From an uncultured Clostridia bacterium (GTDB taxonomy: Bacteria; Bacillota; Clostridia; Oscillospirales; Acutalibacteraceae): a stretch of 41,968 nucleotides of DNA. The stretch spans positions 1 through 41,968 of the forward strand of contig CAMMAZ010000017.1 of NCBI GenBank assembly GCA_946493765.1, given 5' to 3'. A program made the translations under genes and the position numbers. This document shows, piece after piece, positions 1 to 8,339 of this stretch (positions within the stretch are counted from its first letter, which is position 1; the number at the start of each line of letters is the position of its first letter). Below the pieces are notes generated by a model. That model made no database searches. It worked only from the letters and a program-made list of their open reading frames with translations, and was not told the DNA's origin.

Positions 1-394
1 GCTTGCTGAACTGCGGAGCGCGACGGGCAGCCTTGAGGCCGTACTTCTTGCGTTCTTTCATACGCGGATCGCGGGTCAAAAAGCCTGCTTTTTTCAGTGT
101 CGGGCGCAGGTTCTCGTCATACTGCAAAAGCGCACGGGACAAACCGTGACGGATCGCACCTGCCTGACCGGTGACGCCGCCGCCGGTGACGTTACAGACA
201 ATGTCGAACTTACCGTCGGTTTCGGTGAGCACGACCGGCTGCCGCACGATCAGTTTTAAAGTTTCAAGGCCGAAATAATCGTCGATATCGCGACCGTTGA
301 TGGTGATTTTACCAGTGCCGTTATAAACGCGCACACGGGCGACAGAGCTTTTTCTTCTGCCTGTGCCATAAAAATATGGTTTGGTTTCATACAT
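1..394 (-). CDS. rpsI: 30S ribosomal protein S9 (partial at window edge)
   Basis: Small-subunit ribosomal protein S9. Its basic C-terminal tail reaches towards the P-site tRNA. The reverse strand from ATG at 394 reads [21 protein letters not shown], the typical S9 start, then [19 protein letters not shown] and [17 protein letters not shown]. The visible 131 codons stop at the window edge, so only about one Arg codon and the stop are missing. It lies 20 nt downstream of rplM, the standard L13-S9 operon order, and shares that gene's promoter. Family identity is near certain. Confidence 0.97.
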   Translation of the reverse strand, partial: MYETKPYFYGTGRRKSSVARVRVYNGTGKITINGRDIDDYFGLETLKLIVRQPVVLTETDGKFDIVCNVTGGGVTGQAGAIRHGLSRALLQYDENLRPTLKKAGFLTRDPRMKERKKYGLKAARRAPQFSK

Positions 395-414
395 AATATT
401 TCTGTCTCCCTTCC

Positions 415-843
415 TTAAAATTCATAAACAACGGGTTTCTGCGCAGCATGATTGTGCTCGGAACCCTTGTAGACTCTCAGGCGTGTCAGCGCCTTACGGC
501 CGATGGTGTTGTCCGGAACCATGCCTTTAACGGCAAGTTCCATTGCCAGTTCCGGTCTGGTTTTCATCAAAGTGTCATATCTGACTTCCTTGAGACCGCC
601 GATATAACCGGTGTGACGGCGATAATATTTCTGTTCAAGTTTTTTGCCGGTCAAAACGGCCTTATCCGCGTTGATGATGATGACATGACTGCCGCAATCA
701 ACATGCGGTGTGAAAATCGGCTCGTTTTTACCGCGAAGCAAGTCGGCGGCAACGGTAGCCACGCGGCCGAGGGATTTGCCTTCGGCGTCGAGGATATACC
801 ATTTGCGCTCAACTTCTCCGGCTTTAGCCATAAAAGTCGACAT
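415..843 (-). CDS. rplM: 50S ribosomal protein L13
   Basis: Large-subunit ribosomal protein L13, 142 aa, the normal family length. Diagnostic stretches are [19 protein letters not shown] near the N-terminus, [21 protein letters not shown] in the middle and [20 protein letters not shown] near the C-terminus. The start at 843 is preceded by GGAGGAG about 8 nt upstream. A second Met at residue 5 ([12 protein letters not shown]) is the start in some homologues but has no better SD. First gene of the rplM-rpsI operon. Confidence 0.97.
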   Translation of the reverse strand: MSTFMAKAGEVERKWYILDAEGKSLGRVATVAADLLRGKNEPIFTPHVDCGSHVIIINADKAVLTGKKLEQKYYRRHTGYIGGLKEVRYDTLMKTRPELAMELAVKGMVPDNTIGRKALTRLRVYKGSEHNHAAQKPVVYEF

Positions 844-899
844 GTTTTTACTCCTCCATATTTTCTGTTAAAAACAGTTTAATTTTTTACACGTCTGCT

Positions 900-928
900 A
901 TCTTACCACATTCTTTTTCATTTGTCAA
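900..928 (-). promoter_or_regulatory. Promoter of rplM-rpsI
   Basis: On the minus strand TTGACA (923-928) is separated by 17 nt from TAAGAT (900-905), a near-consensus sigma-A promoter. The implied transcript starts about 50 nt before the rplM ATG. Prediction from consensus only. Confidence 0.75.
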
Positions 929-1082
929 CCAGAAAAAATAAATTTTTTAATTTAAAATTTATAATCTCTTTTAAACTCTTTTTTTCTCTTATTATCTCTT
1001 TTTTTCTCATTTTCAAATTATAAACAAAATTCATAAATTATAGGAAACGGTGAAAAATAAAAGTGAAAAGGAGCAGGATAAA

Positions 1083-2093
1083 ATGAAAGTCGCATTTTTC
1101 GATACCAAGCCCTATGATAAGCTTTGGTTTGATCCAATGGCAAAAGAGAGCGATATCAAGATCAAATATTTTGAAAACAAATTGAATGATGACACAGCAG
1201 TTATGGCAAAAGGCTATGATGCGGTTTGTGTGTTCGTCAATGACACCATCAATGCACAGGTCATTGCTATTTTAGCGCAAATCGGAGTGAAACTCATTGC
1301 CTTGCGGTGTTCCGGCTATAATAATGTGGATTTTAAAGCGGCAAAGGAACACAATATAAAGGTGGTTCGTGTGCCGTCCTATTCGCCGTCGGCCGTTGCG
1401 GAACACACCGCGGCGCTGCTGTTGGCGGTAAACCGCAAAACGCATAAAGCCTATATCCGCACCAAAGACAGCAATTTTAATATCAACGGACTGTTAGGAT
1501 TCGATCTTGCGGGGAAAACAGCTGGTATCATCGGAACCGGACAGATCGGCAGAATGTTTATCGATATTTGCCGCGGTTTTAAAATGCAGGTCATCGCTTA
1601 TGACCTATATCCAAAAGAAAACAGCGGTATCGATTATGTCACGCTGGATGAATTGTTCAAACGTTCGCATGTTATTTCGCTGCATTGCCCGCTGACCAAG
1701 GAAACCAAGCATTTGATCAACGAACAGACCATTCAAAAGATGCAGGATAACGTTTTCATTATCAACACTTCCCGCGGCGCCCTGATCGACACGACCGCCC
1801 TCATTGAAGGACTCAAATCCAAAAAAATCGGCGGTGCGGGGCTGGATGTCTATGAAGAAGAAAGCGAATATTTTTTTGAGGACTATTCCAATGAAATTAT
1901 TGAAGACGACGAATTGGCAAGGCTGTTGGCATTTCCGAATGTGGTCATGACTTCTCACCAGGGTTTTTTTACAAAAGAGGCCCTGGAGGCCATCGCCAGG
2001 GTCACAATCAATAATTTAAAGGAATTTGAAAACGGGAAGATCACCAATGAAGTTGTGCTCAAAGACAACAGCATTGTGGAAAAAAGAAATTAA
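1083..2093 (+). CDS. D-lactate dehydrogenase / D-2-hydroxyacid dehydrogenase
   Basis: NAD-dependent D-2-hydroxyacid dehydrogenase, most similar to fermentative D-lactate dehydrogenases that reduce pyruvate to D-lactate and regenerate NAD+ in the cytoplasm. The 336-aa product has the Rossmann signature GIIGTGQIGRMF (about 148-159). The catalytic triad is Arg231 (in NTSRGALID), Glu260 (in GLDVYEEE) and His292. The HQGFFTKEAL sequence around the His is characteristic of the LdhA subgroup. The ATG at 1083 is chosen because AAGGAG lies 9 nt upstream; an in-frame GTG at 1050 lacks an SD. Monocistronic, with a terminator at 2110. Substrate specificity is inferred from the family. Confidence 0.88.
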   Translation: MKVAFFDTKPYDKLWFDPMAKESDIKIKYFENKLNDDTAVMAKGYDAVCVFVNDTINAQVIAILAQIGVKLIALRCSGYNNVDFKAAKEHNIKVVRVPSYSPSAVAEHTAALLLAVNRKTHKAYIRTKDSNFNINGLLGFDLAGKTAGIIGTGQIGRMFIDICRGFKMQVIAYDLYPKENSGIDYVTLDELFKRSHVISLHCPLTKETKHLINEQTIQKMQDNVFIINTSRGALIDTTALIEGLKSKKIGGAGLDVYEEESEYFFEDYSNEIIEDDELARLLAFPNVVMTSHQGFFTKEALEAIARVTINNLKEFENGKITNEVVLKDNSIVEKRN

Positions 2094-2109
2094 AATTAGA
2101 CATGTAAAA

Positions 2110-2145
2110 CAAATAGGCAGACGATTTCGTCTGCCTATTTGTTTT
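2110..2145. terminator. Bidirectional intrinsic terminator
   Basis: A perfect 15-bp inverted repeat (2110-2124 and 2127-2141; core AGGCAGACGA) is flanked by A-rich sequence on the left and TTTT on the right. It sits between the convergent dehydrogenase and haemolysin-III genes and can serve both. Confidence 0.85.
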
Positions 2146-2149
2146 CATG

Positions 2150-2821
2150 TTACCGTGTGACCGGTAAACAGTAGAACAGCACAAAGAAAAAATGAAGAAT
2201 ACTGCCGGCCAGCACAAAGAAATGCCAGACCACATGCATGAATCTTGTTTTTTTCATGCCGTAGAAAATCGTGCCGGCAGTGTAGGCGAGTCCTCCGGAG
2301 ATCAGATAAACCAATCCTGTTGTGTCCACCTTGTCGATCACAGGTCTTACAACCATGATTACCGACCAGCCCATCAAAATGTAAAGCACCATCGAAATCT
2401 TGCTGAATTTTTTCAGATCGATCGCATTCAAAACAATACCGATCACGGCACAGCCGGTATTGATGCCGAACAGCGTCCACCCAAGCGCGCCGCGGATCAA
2501 AGATAATGTCAAAGGAATATAGGTCCCAAGAATCAAAAAGAAAATGGTGCAATGATCAAACACCTGAAAAACGGATTTGGCGGTATAATTGGTAATGGCG
2601 TGATATAATGTGGAGGAAGTGTATAAAATAATCAGGCTCGCACCGTATAGCGCGGCGCTGACAACGCTGACCGCATCGCCTTTTAGCACAGCATAAATCA
2701 CAGCGATCACCGTTGCAGCAATCGACAGCAGCGCACCCACGCCATGCGAAATAGAGTTGGCGATTTCTTCGCCGGTGCTTTGGTTGTTGAGTTTTTTAAT
2801 AGGTTGTGTGTTCATCTGCAT
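2150..2821 (-). CDS. Haemolysin III / PAQR family membrane protein
   Basis: Seven-helix membrane protein of the HlyIII/YqfA branch of the PAQR superfamily, 223 aa. Conserved elements are NSISHGVGALLS before helix 1, SSTLYHA at the end of helix 2, a DHCTIFFLILGTY stretch in the next helix, and the C-terminal HVVWHFFVLAGSILH. The His and Asp residues in these motifs form the metal site in PAQR proteins. 'Haemolysin' is historical; bacterial members are linked to membrane or lipid homeostasis. It is a single gene with its own promoter on the minus strand. Confidence 0.88.
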   Translation of the reverse strand: MQMNTQPIKKLNNQSTGEEIANSISHGVGALLSIAATVIAVIYAVLKGDAVSVVSAALYGASLIILYTSSTLYHAITNYTAKSVFQVFDHCTIFFLILGTYIPLTLSLIRGALGWTLFGINTGCAVIGIVLNAIDLKKFSKISMVLYILMGWSVIMVVRPVIDKVDTTGLVYLISGGLAYTAGTIFYGMKKTRFMHVVWHFFVLAGSILHFFFVLFYCLPVTR

Positions 2822-2884
2822 TGTACCTTTCGTTTTTATTGTTGCTGGTAAAATATTAAAACATATAATCTAGAGATTAAAACT

Positions 2885-2913
2885 ATATTATCACGATTAA
2901 AATACAAAATCAA
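2885..2913 (-). promoter_or_regulatory. Promoter of the haemolysin-III gene
   Basis: The minus strand reads TTGATT (2908-2913), 17 nt, TAATAT (2885-2890). It lies about 65 nt upstream of the start codon in very AT-rich DNA. Consensus-based prediction. Confidence 0.5.
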
Positions 2914-2954
2914 GTATTTTCTATTATTTTAATATAATATTCATAATCAGAACT

Positions 2955-2982
2955 TCCATTTTGAGAAATGATGTGATATAAT
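2955..2982 (+). promoter_or_regulatory. Extended -10 promoter upstream of the DUF1836 gene
   Basis: TATAAT at 2977-2982 is preceded by TGA, giving an extended -10 (TGnTATAAT). The -35 region is poor. It lies 27 nt before the ATG at 3009. Confidence 0.5.
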
Positions 2983-3008
2983 GCTAACAAAATAAATAAT
3001 AGGATGCG

Positions 3009-3599
3009 ATGAATATGCAGTTTGATTTGACAACATTGCAGCAAGGCTACACACAGTGGAATGATTTGGTGCGGCAAAACATGCTGCCCAAATGGGAGGA
3101 ACTCCCTGAAATTGAATTATACATGGATCAGGTCGTGATGCTGATCGATCGGTATCTTGGGTTTTTGAAGGTGGCAAAATCCGATGAAACGGTGATCACC
3201 TCCTCCATGGTCAATAACTATGTGAAAATCAAAATCGTTCCGCCGCCGGTCAAAAAGCGGTATGGCAAAGCCCACCTGGTCTATTTGATCATGGTTTGCA
3301 TTTTAAAGCAGACCTTGAATATTTCCGCGATCCAGCATCTTTTGCCGGTCGAGGAAAAGCAGGAAAAAGCCAAAGAAATCTATGCGGTTTTTTATCATAA
3401 CTTTAACAGCGCGGTCAATAATTGCTGTTCGCGTATCAACGATTTGATCGAACCGGTGCTGCAAAGTCAAAGTGGGGAAGCATGCCGGGATATGACGATG
3501 CAGGCAGCTGTCAGCGCCAATATGTTTAAATTGTTTACTGAGAAAATGATTCATATGACGGCCGAAGAAAAAAATGAAGAGGAAAGAGAGGAAAAGTAA
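3009..3599 (+). CDS. DUF1836 domain protein, putative HTH regulator
   Basis: A 196-aa cytoplasmic protein of the DUF1836 family, common in Clostridia. The diagnostic segment is ITSSMVNNYVKIKIVPPPVKKRYGKAHLVYLI (about 60-95), where a MerR-like helix-turn-helix is followed by a helical bundle. The family is presumed regulatory but its function is not established. Starts at 3009 and 3015 are both possible; AGGA at 3001 fits 3015 slightly better. The stop is 1 nt before the ATG of the esterase-like gene, so the two are translationally linked and may act in one process. Confidence 0.75.
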   Translation: MNMQFDLTTLQQGYTQWNDLVRQNMLPKWEELPEIELYMDQVVMLIDRYLGFLKVAKSDETVITSSMVNNYVKIKIVPPPVKKRYGKAHLVYLIMVCILKQTLNISAIQHLLPVEEKQEKAKEIYAVFYHNFNSAVNNCCSRINDLIEPVLQSQSGEACRDMTMQAAVSANMFKLFTEKMIHMTAEEKNEEEREEK

Positions 3600-3600
3600 A

Positions 3601-4950
3601 ATGATCGTCGGAATTCAAAGTGGGATGGTCATGCAAAGGGGAGATGACGGAACCTGTCATGTTTTTTTCAGTTGCAATGAAGCAGTGGAAACCGTGTCCT
3701 GCGACTGTGCTTATTATAAGCCACAAATTGAAAGAAAAAGCGGGAAATATCTGCTCACCGGCATTTCCGCCGGCGGACCGTATACGCTGAAAATCAACCA
3801 AATGACGTTTCACGATATTTATGTGGGAGATGTTTGGCTGTTATGCGGGCAATCCAACATGCAGGGTGTTGGACGCATGGTGGATATTCCTTTTAACGCA
3901 AACGATGGCATTCGGGCTTATTATATGAACGGTCATTGGGGTGTTGCCAACCATCCGCTGCATGAATTGGGTTTTGCAAAGCATGGTGTGCATCGTAAAC
4001 TCGGCGCACAGCCATCGGTGGCAAACATTCGCGGTGTTGGACCTGGACTTGCTTTTGCACAGAAAATGTATGGTCTGACCCACGTGCCGCAGGGATTGAT
4101 CTGTTGTGCGCACGGCGGAACCAATTTGTTTGACCAGTGGTCGCCGGACGGTTTATCCAAAGGTCCCGATCATAGTCTCTATGCGGCGATGCATGCGCGG
4201 TATATCGAAAATGGCGGTAATGTGAAAGGTGTTTTTTGGTATCAGGGCTGTTCAGACACCAAGCCGGAGGTTTGCGAGGAATATACCGAAAATATGATTC
4301 ATTTTGTCGGTGCGGTCCGAACGGATTTACAGCCGGATCTGCCGTTTGTGCAGGTGCAGATCTCGCGGGTGTCCTGGGCTTCCCCGGAAAATATGCAAGA
4401 GCACTGCATGTGGCAAAGTATTCGTGAGCAGCAGCGTCTTTTGAATAAAAGAATTGAAAAGCTGGATACCGTCAGCACGATTGCCTACCGTTTGGAGGAC
4501 TGCATTCATTTGCAGTCGGCAGCACAGGCGGTGTTGGGAGAGGATGCAGCGGAAAGCATGTTTTGTTTGCTGCACGGCAAATGCTATGGCTGTCTGCCCG
4601 GCATTCGTCTGCAATCAATGGAAATTGTAGAGGACGATTTCGACGCGGCCATGTGCAGTATTATTTTGACTTATGACAATGTGCATGGCAAACTCGACGG
4701 CGGCGTCCGGCCGATGGGATTTGATCGTTCCAACAAACCGGATTTTCCGGAACAATGCGGTATTTTTGATACCTTTGTGGACGGGAATCGTGTCATTCTT
4801 CGCTGCGACTATGCGAAAAAGGATTTGCTGGGACAATATCTGTGGTATGGATTTGGTAAAAATCCATCCTGCAACATTGTCGATGAAAGAGGCAGGTCAC
4901 TGCCGGCTTTCGGACCGCTCCCCATCCGCGACGGAATCGTCGATATGTGA
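3601..4950 (+). CDS. Sialate O-acetylesterase-like SGNH hydrolase
   Basis: Carbohydrate esterase of the sialate O-acetylesterase (SASA/DUF303) family, 449 aa. It is predicted to remove O-acetyl groups from sialic acids or other acetylated glycans. Block I is GQSNMQGVG (nucleophile Ser about residue 84) and a second conserved block is VFWYQGCSDTKP. No signal peptide is seen, so it is probably cytoplasmic and acts on imported sugars. The start at 3601 follows the upstream stop by 1 nt, with a GA-rich SD inside the preceding gene. Glycan specificity cannot be told from sequence; no sialic acid genes are nearby. Confidence 0.8.
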   Translation: MIVGIQSGMVMQRGDDGTCHVFFSCNEAVETVSCDCAYYKPQIERKSGKYLLTGISAGGPYTLKINQMTFHDIYVGDVWLLCGQSNMQGVGRMVDIPFNANDGIRAYYMNGHWGVANHPLHELGFAKHGVHRKLGAQPSVANIRGVGPGLAFAQKMYGLTHVPQGLICCAHGGTNLFDQWSPDGLSKGPDHSLYAAMHARYIENGGNVKGVFWYQGCSDTKPEVCEEYTENMIHFVGAVRTDLQPDLPFVQVQISRVSWASPENMQEHCMWQSIREQQRLLNKRIEKLDTVSTIAYRLEDCIHLQSAAQAVLGEDAAESMFCLLHGKCYGCLPGIRLQSMEIVEDDFDAAMCSIILTYDNVHGKLDGGVRPMGFDRSNKPDFPEQCGIFDTFVDGNRVILRCDYAKKDLLGQYLWYGFGKNPSCNIVDERGRSLPAFGPLPIRDGIVDM

Positions 4951-4977
4951 AAATGAAAATCGTGTGTTTGTCGTTTT

Positions 4978-5024
4978 ATCCCGCAGTTTGCAAAAGACTG
5001 CGGGATGCTTTGTTTGCTCTTTTT
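4978..5024 (+). terminator. Intrinsic terminator after the esterase gene
   Basis: An imperfect stem pairs TCCCGCAGT (from 4979) with ACTGCGGGA (to 5005), followed by a T-rich stretch ending in TTTTT at about 5024. Confidence 0.7.
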
Positions 5025-5122
5025 AATAGCAGATAAAAAAATCATCCGACGGCATTTTTTGTTCTCTGTGAATTTTGTCTTATAGGGCTGAAAAAAAGTT
5101 TATTTTTTGTGCACAATTAAGC

Positions 5123-5151
5123 TTGCAAAGCCAATCATTTAAGGGTATAAT
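5123..5151 (+). promoter_or_regulatory. Promoter of the MATE transporter gene
   Basis: TTGCAA (5123-5128), 17-nt spacer, TATAAT (5146-5151), about 42 nt upstream of the chosen ATG. Confidence 0.65.
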
Positions 5152-5192
5152 GCAACAGATTTAAAAACTTGATATGGGTTTGGGGTGGTCTC

Positions 5193-6584
5193 ATGGTAAC
5201 GGACATGACACAAGGAAAACCGATCCGTCAGGTCATGAAATTTTTTGTGCCGCTGATGTGTTCCACATTGTTTCAACAGCTTTACAATGTGACGGACTCA
5301 ATGGTGGTTGGAAAATTTGTGTCCAAAAATGCTTTGGCGGCGGTTGGATGTACCGGCACGCTTAACTGGTTGTTAATTTCTTTTATTATTGGGTTTGCTT
5401 CCGGCGAAGGTGTTTTGGTGGCGCAGGCGTTCGGCCGGAAAGATGAAAAGTATATGCACAGGTGTATTGCCAACGGGATTTATGTTGTGGCAGCCGTGGC
5501 GTTTGTGATCACCTTTTTTTCGGCGTTGTTTGCAAAAGATATCCTTTTATTTTTGAACACGCCGGCAGATATTTTAAATGACGCATATATCTACATATTG
5601 ATTATTATTTTAGGTTATCCTGTCAGTGTGGCGAACAACTATGTCGGCACGTTGATCCGCGCCGTGGGCGATGGCAAAAATGAAATGGTTCGCGGTATCA
5701 TTTCCACCTTTGTCAACGTCGTTTTGGATTTGGTATTCGTGCTTGTTTTGCACATGGGCGTTGCGGGCGCTGCGATCGCAACGGTGATTGCAAACATCGT
5801 TAATTTTGTGATTGCATTGATTTATTATTTTAAAAAGTATCCCGAATTGCATGTGAAGAAACAGGATTTTAAATGGGATTGGCAAATTATCAAACGAACG
5901 ATCGGTATTGGTTTGCCGATGGGTCTGCAGTCGAGCATTACCATGATCGGATGCACGCTGATTCAGTCGGCAGTCAATTCGCTGGGCACCAACTATGTGG
6001 CGGCTTTTACCACCGGCACGAAAGTCGAAAGTCTGCTCACAACCCCTGTGCAAACGCTGACTTCTGCTACCACACCTTTTATCGCGCAGAATTTCGGCGC
6101 TGCTAAGCCGAAGCGGATTTATACCTGTATGCGGCAGGTAGGTGGAATCTGTGCAATTTACGGTATTGTCGTTGGTATGCTGTTCGCCTTTACGGGAAAG
6201 TATATGGCGTTGATGTATATCAATTCCTATGAAACAGAGACGTTGTCCCTGTTGGCTTTTTATAGCAAATTTTCCGGCATGTGCCTGATTTTGCTTTGCA
6301 TGCTCTATTTTATCCGAAACACGGTGCAAGCACTGGGCTATTCCGCATTTGCGGCTGTCGGCGGCGGTATCGAGCTGCTGACCCGTGCGCTGATCGCATT
6401 TTTCCTGTTGGGACCGCTTGGCTACACCGCGATCTGTTTGTCCAATCCTTTAAGCTGGCTGTTTACCGGAACGTTTTTATTTATCGCTTTCTTTAAAGTG
6501 ATCTACAAACGATTGCGGAGAATGGAAAAGCAGGAAAGACGAGCAGACGAAAGAATTCCTGAAAAAATGCCGGTTGAAGTTTGA
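5193..6584 (+). CDS. MATE family multidrug/cation efflux transporter
   Basis: Inner-membrane antiporter of the MATE family, expected to use a Na+ or H+ gradient to expel drugs or metabolites. The 463-aa protein has about 12 hydrophobic helices. The family opening is VPLMCSTLFQQLYNVTDSMVVGKFVSKNALAAVG, and GLPMGLQSSITMIGC opens the second half. The start is set at ATG 5193, preceded by GGGGTGG; an upstream in-frame TTG at 5169 would add 8 residues but has no SD. Substrate unknown. It is separated from birA by the hairpin/operator at 6602-6650. Confidence 0.9.
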   Translation: MVTDMTQGKPIRQVMKFFVPLMCSTLFQQLYNVTDSMVVGKFVSKNALAAVGCTGTLNWLLISFIIGFASGEGVLVAQAFGRKDEKYMHRCIANGIYVVAAVAFVITFFSALFAKDILLFLNTPADILNDAYIYILIIILGYPVSVANNYVGTLIRAVGDGKNEMVRGIISTFVNVVLDLVFVLVLHMGVAGAAIATVIANIVNFVIALIYYFKKYPELHVKKQDFKWDWQIIKRTIGIGLPMGLQSSITMIGCTLIQSAVNSLGTNYVAAFTTGTKVESLLTTPVQTLTSATTPFIAQNFGAAKPKRIYTCMRQVGGICAIYGIVVGMLFAFTGKYMALMYINSYETETLSLLAFYSKFSGMCLILLCMLYFIRNTVQALGYSAFAAVGGGIELLTRALIAFFLLGPLGYTAICLSNPLSWLFTGTFLFIAFFKVIYKRLRRMEKQERRADERIPEKMPVEV

Positions 6585-6601
6585 GCCTTTTAAAATAGGA
6601 A

Positions 6602-6650
6602 ACAGAATTGTCACCAGTTATTAAATCTGGGTTGACAATTCTGTTTTTTT
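6602..6650 (+). terminator. Hairpin with T-tract after the MATE gene (overlaps the BirA-type operator)
   Basis: A 12-bp stem (6602-6613 with 6633-6644) extended by CCAG/CTGG is followed by a run of seven T. It fits an intrinsic terminator for the MATE gene. The same inverted repeat also matches a BirA operator, listed separately. Confidence 0.65.
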
Positions 6651-6660
6651 ATTATATCAT
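6608..6660 (+). promoter_or_regulatory. Promoter and candidate BirA operator of birA-bioY
   Basis: TTGACA (6632-6637), 17 nt, TATCAT (6655-6660) forms a promoter 42 nt before the birA ATG. Its -35 lies inside an inverted repeat, TTGTCACC (6608-6615) - 14 nt - GGTTGACAA (6630-6638). This matches the BirA box architecture known from biotin operons (TTGTnAACC, 14-15 nt, GGTTnACAA), with one base missing in the left half. Repression by biotinyl-AMP-bound BirA is inferred. Confidence 0.65.
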
Positions 6661-6701
6661 TCTTAAAGGAAAAAATCGGTGATTCGGAGAGAAAAAGGAA
6701 A

Positions 6702-7664
6702 ATGACGATCAAGGAACAGATATTATCGGTCTTGGAACAAAACAAAGGTAAAAGTGTTTCCGGTGAACAACTGGCCAATATGTTATTTTGCAGCCGCAAT
6801 GCCGTCTGGAAAGCGGTGAAAGTGTTGCAAAATGAAGGATATGCCATAGAAGCTGTTACGAAAAAGGGTTACTGCCTATCGAAAGAAAACACGATTTTAT
6901 CTCCACAGAGTGTGGAACCGTATTTAGAATTTCCGCTGCGGATACTGACGGTCCCAGAAGTGGATTCAACGAATAATGAACTCAAAAAAATGGCGGAAGC
7001 GGGGGAGCCGGAGGGAACGGTACTGGTGGCAAACCGGCAGACCGGCGGTAAAGGTAGAATGGGAAGGCAGTTTTTTTCCCCGGGGGATAGCGGACTATAC
7101 ATGAGTGTTTTGCTGCGTCCGAAATTATCCGCGGAGGACGCACTGTTGATCACCACCGCCGCAGCAGTTGCGGTAGCAAAAGCGATCGAAGCTTTAAGCG
7201 GGAAAAAAGCGGGAATTAAATGGGTCAATGATATTTTTGTGGACGGCAAAAAAGTGTGCGGTATCCTCACCGAAGCCGCAGTGGACTTTGAATCCGGCGG
7301 TTTACAGTATGCAGTGCTGGGAATTGGAATCAATGTTTGTCCGCCGACTGGTGGATTTCCGCCAGCTGTGCGCGATGTTGCAGGGGCTGTTTTTAAAAAT
7401 CAAATCGGCGACATTAAAAGCCGGTTGTGCGCTGGGGTCTTAAATCATTTTTTTGAAATTTACCAGATGCTTGCCGAAAAACGGTTTATGCAGGAATATC
7501 AAGCTTCTTCTATCGTGATCGGAAAACGTGTGACGGTTGTGAAAGGGGAAAGTGAGGCACAGGCGCTGGTTAAAGGAATTGATGATAACGCCAATCTGAT
7601 CGTCCAGTATGACGATGGCAGCGTGAAAACGCTTTCCTCCGGTGAAATCCGGATCAAAATGTAA
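6702..7664 (+). CDS. birA: Bifunctional biotin-protein ligase / biotin operon repressor
   Basis: Activates biotin to biotinyl-AMP and attaches it to a lysine of biotin-dependent carboxylases; with its N-terminal DNA-binding domain it also represses biotin genes. The 320-aa protein has a winged HTH in residues 1-60 (SGEQLANMLFCSRNAVWKAV). The ligase domain shows the ATP/biotin loop GGKGRMGRQF, then KWVNDIFVDGKKVCGIL, and a C-terminal SH3-like part ending SSGEIRIKM. The start at 6702 has an AAAAAGGAAA SD. The next gene is bioY 17 nt on, and the operator-like repeat upstream supports autoregulation. Confidence 0.93.
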   Translation: MTIKEQILSVLEQNKGKSVSGEQLANMLFCSRNAVWKAVKVLQNEGYAIEAVTKKGYCLSKENTILSPQSVEPYLEFPLRILTVPEVDSTNNELKKMAEAGEPEGTVLVANRQTGGKGRMGRQFFSPGDSGLYMSVLLRPKLSAEDALLITTAAAVAVAKAIEALSGKKAGIKWVNDIFVDGKKVCGILTEAAVDFESGGLQYAVLGIGINVCPPTGGFPPAVRDVAGAVFKNQIGDIKSRLCAGVLNHFFEIYQMLAEKRFMQEYQASSIVIGKRVTVVKGESEAQALVKGIDDNANLIVQYDDGSVKTLSSGEIRIKM

Positions 7665-7681
7665 AGGAAGGAATTTCATTG

Positions 7682-8263
7682 ATGCAAATCTGTAAAAAAG
7701 AATCGAAATCCCAAAATAAAGTTTTTCAATTTGTGCTGACCGCGTTGCTAACGGCAGTGATCGCTATAATGTCACAGATTGCTATCCCATTACCTGTCGG
7801 CATTCCAATCACCTTGCAGACGTTTGCCGTTGCGTTTTGCGGCTATTTACTTGGAATTAAATTCGGCTTGTGCGGCATTGGAATTTATATTGTTTTGGGC
7901 GCCGTCGGCGTTCCGGTCTTTGCAAATTTTAAAGGCGGTATCGGTGCACTTGTGGGACTTACCGGCGGGTTTATCTATGGTTTTATCTTTTTAGTAGTAG
8001 GCTGCGGCATATCGGTGCTGGCGGCACAACACCTGACAAAGCCCGTTTTTAAATACACGGTGTGTTTTATCCTTGGTATCGTGGGATTGCTTGCTTGTCA
8101 TCTTTGCGGTGTGCTGCATTATGTGGTTTTGACGGGAAACGCATTTGTAGCATCTGCATTGACAATGTCGGTGCCGTTTTTGCTTAAAGATATCATGTCT
8201 GTAGTTGTTGCGTTTTTTGTCGCGAAAGCCGTGCGAAAGCTGTTACGAAATATTTTTGAGTGA
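7682..8263 (+). CDS. bioY: Biotin ECF transporter substrate-binding component
   Basis: BioY S-component that binds biotin in the membrane and works with the shared ECF module (EcfA, EcfA', EcfT), which is not encoded here. The 193-aa protein has six predicted helices. Family motifs are PLPVGIPITLQTFAVAFCGYLLGIKFG and YIVLGAVGVPVFANFKGGIGALVGLTGGFIYGF. AAGGAAGG lies about 10 nt before ATG 7682; a TTG at 7679 is an alternative. Co-transcription with birA links sensing and uptake. No biotin synthesis genes are nearby, which suggests reliance on uptake, at least from this locus. Confidence 0.93.
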   Translation: MQICKKESKSQNKVFQFVLTALLTAVIAIMSQIAIPLPVGIPITLQTFAVAFCGYLLGIKFGLCGIGIYIVLGAVGVPVFANFKGGIGALVGLTGGFIYGFIFLVVGCGISVLAAQHLTKPVFKYTVCFILGIVGLLACHLCGVLHYVVLTGNAFVASALTMSVPFLLKDIMSVVVAFFVAKAVRKLLRNIFE

Positions 8264-8268
8264 AAAAT

Positions 8269-8309
8269 AAAAGGAACTGTGCGTTGGTCATACGCACAGT
8301 TCCTTTTTT
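8269..8309. terminator. Bidirectional terminator between bioY and the LCP gene
   Basis: A perfect 16-bp inverted repeat (8269-8284 with 8292-8307; core GGAACTGTGCGT) is flanked by A-rich and T-rich tracts. It can stop both convergent transcripts. Confidence 0.85.
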
Positions 8310-8339
8310 AATAGAGGATAGCAGATGACAGCAGTCGTT

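Noticed and set aside
1050..1082. Upstream GTG start for the D-lactate dehydrogenase
   Set aside because: No SD before it, while a good AAGGAG sits between it and ATG 1083, inside the would-be coding sequence.
5610..6329. 239-codon minus-strand open frame inside the MATE gene
   Set aside because: Antisense shadow of a membrane protein gene; composition is His/Gln/Asn-rich without any family resemblance.
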